Assembly (NCBI GenBank): GCA_036493735.1
Contig: DASXPH010000148.1
Coordinates: 62,001-126,000 of the forward strand
Direction of reading: 5' to 3'
Length of the DNA stretch: 64,000 nt
Source: AG2 sp036493735
GTDB lineage: Bacteria > Gemmatimonadota > Gemmatimonadetes > Gemmatimonadales > Gemmatimonadaceae
This document shows, in pieces, positions 50,243 to 59,259 of this stretch (the first letter of the stretch is position 1; each line of letters opens with the position of its first letter). Under the pieces are notes generated by a model. That model was given only the letters and a program-made list of their open reading frames with translations. It did not search any database and was not told the origin of the DNA. A program made the translations under genes and the position numbers.

Positions 50243-51253
50243 CTACGAGACCTCGAGCACGACTTTGCCGAACGTCTTGTTGCTCTCGAGGTGGCGGTGG
50301 GCATCGGCAATCTGGTCGAGCCGGAACACGCGATCGACCACCGGCCTAACGACACCCCCCGCCAGCAGCGGACCGACCTGCGCCGCGAAGGCCCGCGTGG
50401 CCGCGATTTTCTCCTCGAGGCTTCGGGCGCGCAAGACCGTCCCGCGGATCGTCAAGCGCTTGCCGAGGATCACCCCGAGGGGAACCGTGGCCTCGCGGCC
50501 GGCCATGGTGCCGATGAGAATGATGCGGCCCTTCGGCGCCGCGGCGGCGATGCTCGCCGTCAGATAGGGGCCACCAACCAGATCGAGCACGACCTCCGCG
50601 CCAGTGCCGTTCGTCAGCGAGGCGACGCGCGCCGCGATGTCGTTAGGATCGCCATTGACGACAATCCCGTCCTCGAGCCCGAACGCGCGAGCGCGGTCGA
50701 TCTTGTCGCGCGTCCGCGCGTCGCCGATCGGAATGGCGCCTGACGCACGCGCGAGCTGTACGGCGGCCAGACCGACGCCGCTGCCGACGGCGTGAATCAG
50801 CACACGCTCCGAGAGGCGCACGTCTGCCTGCGTCACCAAAGCATCGTGGGCGGTAATGAATGCTTCAGGGACCGCGGCCGCCTCTGTCCATGTGAGATTT
50901 GGCGGGACCGCCGCGAGTGTGCGCTCGTGAGTGATCACATACTCGGCGTTGCCGCCTCCACCGACGATGCCATACACGCGATCGCCTTGCTTCCAGAGCG
51001 ATGTGCCGGAACCGCAGGCGGCGACTTCACCGGCGACCTCCATCCCCGGGATGTCCGCCGGCCAGCCTGGAGGCGCGGGATAGCGCCCCTGACGCTGCAG
51101 GAGATCGGCGCGATTGAGCGCAGTCGCCCGCACGCGCACCAGTACCTCGCCGGTGCCCGGTTGCGGCCGCGCAACGTCCTGCATCTCCAGAACCTCGGGA
51201 CCTCCCGGGCGCGCGATGACGGCGGCGCGCATGCGTGTCGTATCGGTTGCCAT
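50243..51253 (-). CDS. NADPH quinone oxidoreductase, PIG3-like medium-chain reductase
   Basis: A 336-residue cytoplasmic MDR-family enzyme without the catalytic Zn ligands. The N-terminal MRAAVIARPGGPEVLEM, ATALNRADLLQRQGRYPAPPGWPADIPGMEVAGEV and the Rossmann VLIHAVGSGVGLAAVQLARASGA match the quinone oxidoreductase/PIG3 branch. The ATG at 51253 starts MATDTTRMRAAV. It reduces quinones with NADPH. The FUSC gene ends 37 bp upstream, so the pair may be co-transcribed. Neighbours do not tell the physiological substrate. Confidence 0.92.
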   Translation of the reverse strand: MATDTTRMRAAVIARPGGPEVLEMQDVARPQPGTGEVLVRVRATALNRADLLQRQGRYPAPPGWPADIPGMEVAGEVAACGSGTSLWKQGDRVYGIVGGGGNAEYVITHERTLAAVPPNLTWTEAAAVPEAFITAHDALVTQADVRLSERVLIHAVGSGVGLAAVQLARASGAIPIGDARTRDKIDRARAFGLEDGIVVNGDPNDIAARVASLTNGTGAEVVLDLVGGPYLTASIAAAAPKGRIILIGTMAGREATVPLGVILGKRLTIRGTVLRARSLEEKIAATRAFAAQVGPLLAGGVVRPVVDRVFRLDQIADAHRHLESNKTFGKVVLEVS

Positions 51254-51290
51254 CGTTTTGATGTCGAGAGAAGGCCTGGCCAGACTCTTG

Positions 51291-53411
51291 TCAGGGCATG
51301 GTGAGACGCGTTGCCGCCGCATGAATGATATCGAGCTGCCGCGACACGCGATGGAATTGCGGGAGTGTGAGCTCGGGATGCTCGAGCGTCGGGGGCGCAG
51401 GCTCGCATGGATCCGGAGCGCGCCGCCCGGCAATCGACTCAGCCAGGCAGTCGAGCATTCTCGTTAGGTACGCGACGAAGCGCGACACGTCGTTCCGAAT
51501 CGCCGGCGCCTCGGGTGCATGACGCAACGATCCCAACGCGGTGGACGCGCTGATGAGCCGCCGGGTGAAGGTGAGGATGGTCGTGGCCGGCTCCAGGTCG
51601 CGGCGCCGCCATCCTCGTTCCGCAACCAGACGTTCCAACGAGCCCTCGGCGTTGGTGACGGCGAGCGCCGCTTCGCGACGCGCGGCAGCCAGTGCGACAC
51701 TGGATTCGTCGTCGGTGGTGGTCCACATCTCGGCCACCACGCGGAGATGCGCCGCGGCCGCGCGCAGCGCTCGAGCGGCGGCCTCCGGAAATCGATCGCG
51801 CTCGGAGCCCGGCCAGAGCAGCCACGCTCCGGCGAGACCCAGGGCACCGCCGATGAGCGTGTTGATGGCCCGCAATTCCTCCAGGTGCCAATCCCCCGCG
51901 CTCATCTCGGCGAGGAGCACGAAGGTCGGCGTGAGAAAGATCGAATAGATCAGGTAATTCACGCGGAGATAGGCAACGCACACCGCCGCGAGCACGAAGA
52001 CGACGACGAGTAGTCCACGGACATCGTGCACGACCGCGACCAGCGCCGCGGTGAGAAGCGCGCCGGCAACCGTGCCGACGACACGCTGCAGCGCCTTGAT
52101 CAGGGTCGCACCGGCGAACGGCTGCAGGATGATCAGAACGGTGATCGTCACCCAATAGCCGCGCTGCAGATGCAGCAGTCGCGTGATGAGCACGGCGAGG
52201 GCGGTCACGAGGGCGACGCGCAATGCGTGACGCATCGCGAGGGAATTCAGCGTTAGGCTCGCGCGCAGCGTCTCGAGCACTGGCGGCCGGTCCTCGACGA
52301 TGGTGAGGACCGCGAGCGCTGGCGGAATACTCGGCGGACGACCGCTCTCGAGAGCGTCGGCGTTGGCCGCGAGGACGGTCGTGTACTCGTCCAGTTGCTC
52401 GAGCAATCGCACGGCGTAGGCGGCGGTGTTCGAGGTCGTTGCAATCGTCTGCGGCCGGGCGACGGGCTCCAGCGCGGGAGGGGCATGCGGCTCGCTCTCG
52501 ATGGTTGTGGCAATGCGGCGCGACGTGGCGGCAAAGCGCGCGACAGCCTCGCCGGCGCGACGACACACGCCAGCGTCTTCCTTCTCCGTTCCGCTGTCGA
52601 GAAACTCGGCGATCGCGATAAGGGTGCCGAACAGCAGGTCCGAGCCCTGGACGAGCAGCAGCAGCCGCTCGCCTCGGCGCACCTCGCCCTGCCCGCCGCG
52701 GCGTGATACGGCAATGACCGAGCGCGCCGCCTCGATGGACTCGCGAATGACGCGACGCTCCTGCTGCAGCTCCGCGCGCTGTGTCTCGTTAGGTGGCGTA
52801 CACGCGACGGCAGCGACGTAATCCGCATAGTGAGCGAGATCGCGATAGCAACGAGCCGTCGCGCGTCGCAGTGGGCGATACGGTCTGATGGGCCAGAAGA
52901 CGAGCGCGAGCACCATCGCCCACGCGCCTCCCGCGAGTAGGTACACCCCGCGCCAGAGCGCCTCCATTGCGCTGGGCGCCGGCGCCGAAAGCGAGACGGC
53001 AAAGGCGACGGCGATGCTCGTACCGACGCCCCCGGCGCTGATGCCGAACTCACGCGCAAGCCCCGAGAGACCGACGACGACCAGGGTGAGGAGGACGGCG
53101 GGCAACGTGTGCGCACCGAACACCCCACCGAGAACCACACCGAGCGCGGCGCCAACCGTGAGCGAGCCCATGGTGAGCGCTCGAGTCTTGTACGCTCCGC
53201 CACGATCGGCAATCGCGGCACTGAATCCGCCCAGACTCGCCCAGGTGCCCCCAGGTGAGTGGAGCAGCTGCGTGACGAGCAGCGGAACCATCGTGGCCAC
53301 TGCCGCGCGCAGTCCCGCGACGATGGCCGGTCGTTCCGTCGTGGACCTAACGAGAATGGCGAGGCGGCCAGGCGGCGATGCGCGACCTAACGGAGTTGGT
53401 GTGGCACTCAC
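51291..53411 (-). CDS. FUSC family aromatic-compound exporter-like membrane protein
   Basis: The 706-residue protein has two sets of five to six membrane helices (about 35-175 and 410-550), each followed by a cytoplasmic helical part. This is the FUSC pattern of AaeB-like and YccS proteins. GSLTVGAALGVVLGGVFGAH and VLIILQPFAGATLIKALQRVVGTVAGALLT are matching repeat signatures. The GTG at 53411 is chosen because upstream codons only translate the H12 terminator. It may export aromatic acids, but this is family inference. Confidence 0.82.
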   Translation of the reverse strand: MSATPTPLGRASPPGRLAILVRSTTERPAIVAGLRAAVATMVPLLVTQLLHSPGGTWASLGGFSAAIADRGGAYKTRALTMGSLTVGAALGVVLGGVFGAHTLPAVLLTLVVVGLSGLAREFGISAGGVGTSIAVAFAVSLSAPAPSAMEALWRGVYLLAGGAWAMVLALVFWPIRPYRPLRRATARCYRDLAHYADYVAAVACTPPNETQRAELQQERRVIRESIEAARSVIAVSRRGGQGEVRRGERLLLLVQGSDLLFGTLIAIAEFLDSGTEKEDAGVCRRAGEAVARFAATSRRIATTIESEPHAPPALEPVARPQTIATTSNTAAYAVRLLEQLDEYTTVLAANADALESGRPPSIPPALAVLTIVEDRPPVLETLRASLTLNSLAMRHALRVALVTALAVLITRLLHLQRGYWVTITVLIILQPFAGATLIKALQRVVGTVAGALLTAALVAVVHDVRGLLVVVFVLAAVCVAYLRVNYLIYSIFLTPTFVLLAEMSAGDWHLEELRAINTLIGGALGLAGAWLLWPGSERDRFPEAAARALRAAAAHLRVVAEMWTTTDDESSVALAAARREAALAVTNAEGSLERLVAERGWRRRDLEPATTILTFTRRLISASTALGSLRHAPEAPAIRNDVSRFVAYLTRMLDCLAESIAGRRAPDPCEPAPPTLEHPELTLPQFHRVSRQLDIIHAAATRLTMP

Positions 53412-53430
53412 GGCCTGGAATCTGATGCGG

Positions 53431-53536
53431 CAGAGGGCGGAGGGCAGTGGGTGACGGAAAAGGAATAGGCCGACGGCAAAGCCGTCGGCCATCCGTGTTA
53501 CTACCCTCTACCCTCTACCCGCTACCCTCCACCCAA
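53431..53536. repeat. Heptad element H12
   Basis: The left arm is G-rich (CAGAGGG, CGGAGGG, CAGTGGG). The right arm is C-rich (CTACCCT, CTACCCT, CTACCCG, CTACCCT, CCACCC). The hairpin at 53468-53490 is in the middle. It separates FUSC from susD, whose end is at 53545. Confidence 0.75.
53468..53490. terminator. Terminator hairpin (third copy)
   Basis: GGCCGACGGC and GCCGTCGGCC pair exactly over ten bases around AAA, with A-rich sequence on the left side, giving a U tract on the minus strand. It probably ends the susD transcript. It shares the stem with 4212-4236 and 46897-46920. Confidence 0.8.
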
Positions 53537-53544
53537 AAAACCGT

Positions 53545-54903
53545 CTACGGGTTTCTATCGATGCAACCTTGCGAGTTTGGATTCGAGAGGCTCTCGTCGA
53601 GCGGGATGGGGAAGTTCACGTCCGGCCCGTACACACCACCCCCACGGCCAGTGTAGGTGCCCGTCGGGAACAAAGATTCAGAGTTGAGACCATAACCCGC
53701 GGGCGCAGCTCGGGACAGACGACGGAGATCGCCCAGCCGGTGCTCCGAGAGATACAGCCAGAAGGCGCGCTCGCTGAACAGCTGGAGGAGCTGCGCCTGT
53801 CCCGTTGCTGCCGGAGCGAGCGCCGTCATCCCTGCATCTGCCCGGAGCGTGTTGAGAATGTCCAGCGTTCCACCAGCGGCGGCATAATTGCCCGCGGCGA
53901 GCTGCGCCTCGGCGATGATCAGTTGCGCCTCGGTGTAACTCGCGAGCACCGTGCTCGCGTCGCGGCTCGAGTACTTGAGCGTTCCGAAAACCTCACGCTG
54001 GTTGTCGAAGCCGAGACCGAGGTCGAGGAATGGCGTGCGCGGATCGTTGGCGCTGCGGAATGGCAGACCGTTGGTGCCCTCTTTGTCCGCCTGCGTCCAC
54101 CGTCCCTCGAGCCACTGCAGCTCGAAGACGCCGTTGTTCTGGCGACCGGTGTTGCCACTGGAGAAGACGATATACTCGAAATTCGGCGAGACGGCGGCAA
54201 CGGTATCCGCGGCCGCCGCGAGATTCGTGTTGCTCTTGAAGAGCAGCGCGCGCGCCGTGCCGACGCGTGCGAGATCCGTGAGCCTGCTGCTGCTGTTCGC
54301 CTTCGCGACGCTCAACGCGAGCGTGAAGCGATCGAGCGCTGAATCGAGCAGCTGTTGCGTCGTCAGCGGCACGCCGGGAATGGGGTTACCGGACGCATCG
54401 AGCTTCGTGATCGGCACGCCCGAGCAGTACGACTCGGCGAGCATGATGAACGAGTACCCTTCGAGGCTCAACGCCTCCGAGTAGCCCGTATCGCTCACGG
54501 CAAGCGCCTTGTAGGCACTCTCGGCGCGGAACGACGACTGCCGCGCGCGCTCGACATCGAAGAAGATCGTGCTCATCGTCGAGTTGTTGCGATCGATAGC
54601 GCGGCGATCGACCTGTACGCGCGTCGGGAACGTCTCGGTGAACGAGAACTCGTCGGTGAAGAGCCCGGTCATGTTGACGAGGCCCTCGGGACCGGTACCG
54701 GTGCCGGCGAACGCCACCTGAAAATCGCCGACGGCGGTGGCGAGGATCGTGGGTAAAGCGGCCTTGCCCGTCAATTCAGACGGAAGAGCGACGTCGGGGT
54801 CGGGGACCTGCAACACCTTATCCACCGAGCACGCCGAGAGCAGCGCGCTGGCGGCGAGGATTACTCCCCGCACGCCGAAGCGCCGCGCGATTCTATTTAG
54901 CAT
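53545..54903 (-). CDS. RagB/SusD family nutrient-binding lipoprotein
   Basis: This 452-residue surface lipoprotein (MLNRIARRFGVRGVILAASA, then lipobox L-S-A-C) has the SusD layout: an N-terminal helical TPR-like part (SAYKALAVSDTGYSEALSLEGYS), the LVNMTGLFTDEFSF element near 75, and a C-terminal helical bundle with TLRADAGM, ERAFWLYLSEHRLGDLRR near 395. SusD forms a lid on its SusC barrel to capture oligosaccharides or peptides. It is 51 bp downstream of susC. The specific ligand is unknown. Confidence 0.93.
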   Translation of the reverse strand: MLNRIARRFGVRGVILAASALLSACSVDKVLQVPDPDVALPSELTGKAALPTILATAVGDFQVAFAGTGTGPEGLVNMTGLFTDEFSFTETFPTRVQVDRRAIDRNNSTMSTIFFDVERARQSSFRAESAYKALAVSDTGYSEALSLEGYSFIMLAESYCSGVPITKLDASGNPIPGVPLTTQQLLDSALDRFTLALSVAKANSSSRLTDLARVGTARALLFKSNTNLAAAADTVAAVSPNFEYIVFSSGNTGRQNNGVFELQWLEGRWTQADKEGTNGLPFRSANDPRTPFLDLGLGFDNQREVFGTLKYSSRDASTVLASYTEAQLIIAEAQLAAGNYAAAGGTLDILNTLRADAGMTALAPAATGQAQLLQLFSERAFWLYLSEHRLGDLRRLSRAAPAGYGLNSESLFPTGTYTGRGGGVYGPDVNFPIPLDESLSNPNSQGCIDRNP

Positions 54904-54954
54904 CGAATAAGCCTCATTAATCGAATTTGTCGGATAGGGTCGTGGTCACCGAAC

Positions 54955-57900
54955 TCACCACCCGAGGTCGAGACGGATGGTGTAGTAGCGAACCTGCGGC
55001 TGGCTCAGGAACTCGTCGGTGTCGAAGTTGAAGCCACCGTTCTCGTTGATCTCCGGATCGAGGCCACTGTACTTCGTCCACGTGTGCAGATTGCGGCCAG
55101 CGAGGGTGAGCGTCGCGCCATTGAAGCCCATTCGCGACACGTACCGCGCCGGGACACCGATGGCCACCGACACTTCGCGAAGCTTCGTGAAGCTGGCGTT
55201 CTCGATGTAGCCGTAGTCGGTGCCCATAAGCCCGGCGATGTAACGCGCCTGCTGATCGAGCGGGGCGCTCTTGCTGTTCGCCGCGAACGAGTTGCCGAAG
55301 CCCACGTCACGGAAGCGATCGGTGAAGTTGAGCAACTTCTGACCGCCGCGATGATCGAAGAGCGCGCGGACGGTGAAGTTCTTGTAGATCGTGAGCTGCG
55401 GCGTGAGCGACACCTCGCTCAGCGGGAAGGGCGAGCCAACATAGACCGCCGTGTCACCAAGGGTGACCTCGCACGCCGGCAGCGACGCGCCTCGCGGATT
55501 GGCCGTGCCATTGTTCGTCGGGCAGTTGGTGCGGCTGATCATGCCGTCCTTGTTCAAGTCCGCGTAGCTCTTGATCGGCACCGCCCAGTAACCGCCCAAC
55601 GGGTAACCGTTCTGCTGACGCTGGGTGTTGTCGGCGCCGAAGATGATCGGCGCGATGCCCTGGCCCAGATTCACGAGCTTGTTCGCGTTGCGGCTGCCGT
55701 TGATGAGCAGCGTGCCGGCGAAATGGTGCGTGTCGAACAAGTTGGCGTTGACCTGATACTCCAAGCCGGCGTTCTTCACGCGACCGAGGTTCTCGAGCCG
55801 TGTCGTCGCCTCGCCCTCCGAGAGCGGAATAGGTCGCGCGACGATCGCGTCCGTCGTGATCTTGCTGTAGTAGGTGACTTCCGTGCCGATGCGATCGTGG
55901 AAGAAGCCGGCATCGAAACCGACCTCCGCCTCCTTCGACAGCTCGGGCTTCAGGTTGATGTTGCCGATGCCGCCGACGAAGAAGCCCGGCACGTTCGACG
56001 ATTCCGTGTTGCCGCTGCGAATGGCGACGGCCGCTGGCGTGAGGAAGCGAATGGCGTCGCGGAAGGCCGGACGCTGGCCGCTGCCACCGTACGCGCTGCG
56101 CAGGCGCAGCGAGGAGACGATGTCCTGCTTCGGGAAAAAGCTCTCCTCACCGATTACCCACGACACACTGGCCGCCGGGTACAGCACACTCTTGAAGTCC
56201 TGACCGAAGGCGCTGTTCTTGTCACCGCGGAGCGCGGCGGTGAGGAACAGCTTCTCGCGCCAGGATAGCTGCTCCTGGAGGTAGGCGCCTAACGTCTTGT
56301 TCTCGATGTTGGTCTCACCGACCGCGAAGAGCGCCGTCGCACCCTGCAACGAGCCGGTGCCTGGCACGAGGTTCTGGCCGAAGGCAAGTGTCGCACGCGT
56401 GATCTCGTCGTTGAACTGCACGCCCGCAGCCGTCGCCGAGCGCAGGGTCGAGCGCGGGTTGAAGGTGGCCGTGGCGCCCAGGTTCGAGGTGTACACGAAA
56501 TCCTGGAACGGGTTCGACGTGCGCTTGCCGACCGGATCGTCCGCGAACTGGCTCGTCGGTCCTCCGGCGCTCGCGGGCGGAATGAATTCCTGGTCGATGC
56601 GGTTCGTGAAGTCCACGCCGGCGGTGCCGATCGCCGACAGCCACGTGAGCGGCTGCCATTGGGCACGGCTCGATCCGGTGAAGCGATCGACGTTGTTCAC
56701 AGTGTTGATCGCGAAGATGTCCTGCGGCGTATCGAAGCCGAAGCCGCCGAGACCACCGTAGTTCGCGATTGCGCTGCCGAGCAGGCCTTGCGGGATGACG
56801 CCGCGCACATTGTTGTCGTTCTGCGGCAGGCGGAGCCGGCTCTGCACGTAACCCGTGTTCACCGACAGATCGAAATTGTCGCGGAGCTGACTGTGAATGT
56901 TCGCGCGCAGCGAGATGTTGCGCTCGCGATTGATCGCGTAGACGCCCTGCTCGCGATAGAAGTCGCCCCCGATGAAGTACTGGGAGAGCTCGGAGCCGCC
57001 GGACACGTCAGCGCCATAGCGCTCACGCCAGCCGCGCGTGAACGGGCTGTTCTGCTCGAGCGGATTGTAGGAGACGAGCTTCTGCTCACCCGGGCAGAAG
57101 CCGCGGATTTGCAGGTCGAGCGTGCAGGGGAAGAGCGTATCGGGCGCGTAGTCGGCCTGGTCGAGCGTCCAGTAGTTCGTCGGATAGCTCGTGACTTCGC
57201 TCACCGTGCCCGCTTCCGAATGGAAATTCCATTTCGTGCGGCCGGCGGTGCCACGCTTCGTCGTGATCTGGATGACGCCATTCGAGGCCGCCGTACCATA
57301 GAGCGCCGCCGCAGCTGGACCCTTGATGATCTCGATGTTCTCGATGTCTTCAGGATTGATGTCGTTCAAGCGGGACGGCACCTGACCACCGACACCGATG
57401 CTCGATGCGCCTTCGTCATTATTGACGCGTATGCCGTCGACGATGATGAGCGGATCGTTGGACAGCGACACGGAGTTCGAGCCGCGAATGCGGATGCGAG
57501 CCGCGCTGCCCGTCGTGCCGCCTGCTTCCTGCACCGTGACACCGGCTGCACGGGACGACAGGACGTTTTGCAAGTTTGCAACGGCGGCCTGCGGGACCTC
57601 CTCGGGCACGTTGACCGTCGCTGTCGACACGCCACTTTCACGACGCGACTGTTCCGCGCCGGTCGCCGTCACCTGCACGACGCCGAGCTGCGTCGCCGAC
57701 TGATCGAGCGCGAAGTCGAGCGTTTCGCTCTGACCAGCAGCGATCGTCACCGGCCGTGCCGCCGAGCCATACCCAATACGAAGTGTCTGGACAGTAATCG
57801 TTCCGGCGGGCACGCCCGTGATGCGGTACGTACCCTGGTCGCTCGTCTGTGCGCCCCGCGTCGTGCCAACGACGCGCACCGTCGCACCGACGATCGGTTG

Positions 57901-58014
57901 CTGCGAGGCGCGATCGATCACGCGTCCCGTAATCGTTCCGGTGGGCTGCTGTGCCGCAGCCAGCATCGGTGCGATCGCGATCGCGCAGACGCCAAGCTTA
58001 TGGATCAAAGCCAT
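54955..58014 (-). CDS. SusC/RagA family TonB-linked outer membrane receptor
   Basis: A 1019-residue receptor starting at the ATG at 58014, with GGGAGGA ideally placed seven bases upstream. Signal MALIHKLGVCAIAIAPMLAA; CarboxypepD-like domain (28-115, TGRVIDRASQQPIVGATVRVVGT); plug with VTVQEAGGTTGSAARIRIRGSNSVSLSNDPLIIVDGIRV (about 180-220); then the barrel, ending VRYYTIRLDLGW with a terminal aromatic. It pairs with the SusD lipoprotein downstream for TonB-dependent uptake of a macromolecular nutrient. Earlier in-frame codons to 58404 have no signal or RBS and include the UTR, so they are not coding. Confidence 0.94.
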   Translation of the reverse strand: MALIHKLGVCAIAIAPMLAAAQQPTGTITGRVIDRASQQPIVGATVRVVGTTRGAQTSDQGTYRITGVPAGTITVQTLRIGYGSAARPVTIAAGQSETLDFALDQSATQLGVVQVTATGAEQSRRESGVSTATVNVPEEVPQAAVANLQNVLSSRAAGVTVQEAGGTTGSAARIRIRGSNSVSLSNDPLIIVDGIRVNNDEGASSIGVGGQVPSRLNDINPEDIENIEIIKGPAAAALYGTAASNGVIQITTKRGTAGRTKWNFHSEAGTVSEVTSYPTNYWTLDQADYAPDTLFPCTLDLQIRGFCPGEQKLVSYNPLEQNSPFTRGWRERYGADVSGGSELSQYFIGGDFYREQGVYAINRERNISLRANIHSQLRDNFDLSVNTGYVQSRLRLPQNDNNVRGVIPQGLLGSAIANYGGLGGFGFDTPQDIFAINTVNNVDRFTGSSRAQWQPLTWLSAIGTAGVDFTNRIDQEFIPPASAGGPTSQFADDPVGKRTSNPFQDFVYTSNLGATATFNPRSTLRSATAAGVQFNDEITRATLAFGQNLVPGTGSLQGATALFAVGETNIENKTLGAYLQEQLSWREKLFLTAALRGDKNSAFGQDFKSVLYPAASVSWVIGEESFFPKQDIVSSLRLRSAYGGSGQRPAFRDAIRFLTPAAVAIRSGNTESSNVPGFFVGGIGNINLKPELSKEAEVGFDAGFFHDRIGTEVTYYSKITTDAIVARPIPLSEGEATTRLENLGRVKNAGLEYQVNANLFDTHHFAGTLLINGSRNANKLVNLGQGIAPIIFGADNTQRQQNGYPLGGYWAVPIKSYADLNKDGMISRTNCPTNNGTANPRGASLPACEVTLGDTAVYVGSPFPLSEVSLTPQLTIYKNFTVRALFDHRGGQKLLNFTDRFRDVGFGNSFAANSKSAPLDQQARYIAGLMGTDYGYIENASFTKLREVSVAIGVPARYVSRMGFNGATLTLAGRNLHTWTKYSGLDPEINENGGFNFDTDEFLSQPQVRYYTIRLDLGW

Positions 58015-58196
58015 TCGGTCCTCCCTTTCCCCCCAAGGTGAGATGGGCGCCGCGCGTCTGCGATCGCGCGGCTGTGAAGCGGTTGAAATGCGATGTACGC
58101 CGCGCATCTTGCTCGCGGCAGTACACCCAATCCGTGACGTCGCGCGAACGTTCGCGTGGCGCCGTTTCCGCTGTTTGTTGAACCCGGTCCGGCGTT

Positions 58197-58224
58197 GAGA
58201 AGTCACGCATTTGCGTAACTTCTC
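58197..58224. promoter_or_regulatory. Palindrome in the susC leader
   Basis: GAGAAGT, a mismatch base, ACGCA, TT, TGCGT, a mismatch base, ACTTCTC: arms of 13 bp with one mismatch pair. Could be an operator or an mRNA hairpin about 180 bases before the susC start. Confidence 0.5.
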
Positions 58225-58242
58225 CGCGAGCCGCACAAGGGC

Positions 58243-58276
58243 GTGACGAACCGGTACGAGAGTGTGACGAACGGTA
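58243..58276. promoter_or_regulatory. Two direct repeats 21 bp apart
   Basis: GTGACGAACCGGTA (58243-58256) and GTGACGAACGGTA (58264-58276) differ by one base. A centre spacing of 21 bp is two helical turns, the geometry of direct-repeat sites for dimeric activators such as OmpR-type regulators. The OmpR-type regulator gene adjoins this gap. Confidence 0.45.
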
Positions 58277-58523
58277 AAGCGTCGCAGCGCTCCATGCCGC
58301 TCGATCGAATGCGAGGCGATGTCCTGCGACTCGCCGGAACGAATGTAATGGGTGTGAGTGGTATTTTCGCCAGTGCACGCCGAGATTTTCGACGCCGTGA
58401 ACACGAATGCGGAAGTGGCGACCTCAGCCCGATCCGGATATCCATGTCGCGGCCCGCCGCACCGGCCCTTCGAGCCGGAGTTATCAGTCTACTAAACGCG
58501 ACATATGTCCCCTACCGGACATT

Positions 58524-59225
58524 TTAGTCGAGCGCGATCCGGTAGCCGGCCTTGCGCACGGTGAGGATGTAGCGCGGATTCGCGGGATCGTCCTCCAGCT
58601 TCCGCCGCAGCTCGGCCACGTGCGTGTCCACGGTGCGGCTCACCACCTCGGCATCGTACCCCCAAACGTCACGCAACAGATCCAGCCGCGGCACGATGGT
58701 GCCGTTGCGACGGACCAGCGCCATCAACAGCTCGAACTCCTTGGGCCGCAACTCAACGGGAAACCCACGTCTGAACACACCGTGCGTGCTCGGCCGCACT
58801 TCGATGTCGCCGAAACGAATACGCTCGGCGGCGTGACCGTTCCCGGTGATGCGCGCCGGCGCGGCCGCGCGGCGGAGGAGGGCGTTGACGCGGCCGAGCA
58901 GCTCGAGTAGACCGAACGGCTTCGTAACGTAGTCGTCCGCGCCATATCGAAAGCCGCGAACCTTGTCCGCTTCCTCGCCACGCGCGGTGAGAATCAGCAC
59001 GGGTACATCGCTGCCCTCGGCACGCAACGTCGAGAGCACGCGATATCCGTCGAGACTCGGAAGCGCGAGGTCGAGAATGACGAGATCGTGCTCACCGGTG
59101 CGCGCGCGGGCCAGACCATCGGCTCCGTCGTTCACGACATCAACCTGATAGCCTTCGATCTCCAGATTGTTCGCGAGACCTTGGGCAAGATCGTGGTGGT
59201 CCTCTACAATCAATACCCTCGCCAC
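58524..59225 (-). CDS. OmpR/PhoB family response regulator
   Basis: A 233-residue two-domain regulator. Receiver: MARVLIVEDHHDLAQGLANN, acidic cluster, phosphoacceptor Asp52 in LVILDLALPSLDG, the Lys in TKPFGLLEL. Winged helix: RFGDIEVRPSTHGVFRRGFPVELRPKEFELL and VDTHVAELRRKLEDDPANPRYILTVRKAGYR. The start is GTG at 59225, with GAGG eight bases upstream. Its partner is probably the kinase at 60892-62625, with an APC permease between. It may control susC and susD downstream. Confidence 0.95.
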   Translation of the reverse strand: MARVLIVEDHHDLAQGLANNLEIEGYQVDVVNDGADGLARARTGEHDLVILDLALPSLDGYRVLSTLRAEGSDVPVLILTARGEEADKVRGFRYGADDYVTKPFGLLELLGRVNALLRRAAAPARITGNGHAAERIRFGDIEVRPSTHGVFRRGFPVELRPKEFELLMALVRRNGTIVPRLDLLRDVWGYDAEVVSRTVDTHVAELRRKLEDDPANPRYILTVRKAGYRIALD

Positions 59226-59259
59226 TGAGGCCTCGGTTCTCAGGGTTCAGTTCGAGTGA

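Larger units (their letters stand above)
58015..58523. promoter_or_regulatory. Long leader / regulatory gap of susC
   Basis: This 509-bp gap has no supported ORF. It holds an RBS, a 28-bp palindrome (58197-58224) and two 14-bp direct repeats 21 bp apart (58243-58256, 58264-58276), and probably the susC promoter and leader. The OmpR-type regulator gene ends at 58524. The last part up to 58523 may contain the regulator's terminator, but no strong hairpin is clear there. Confidence 0.45.

Noticed and set aside
58015..58404. Extended N-terminus of SusC
   Set aside because: The strong GGGAGGA site and signal peptide begin at 58014; the upstream 130 codons have no signal features and cover the probable leader.
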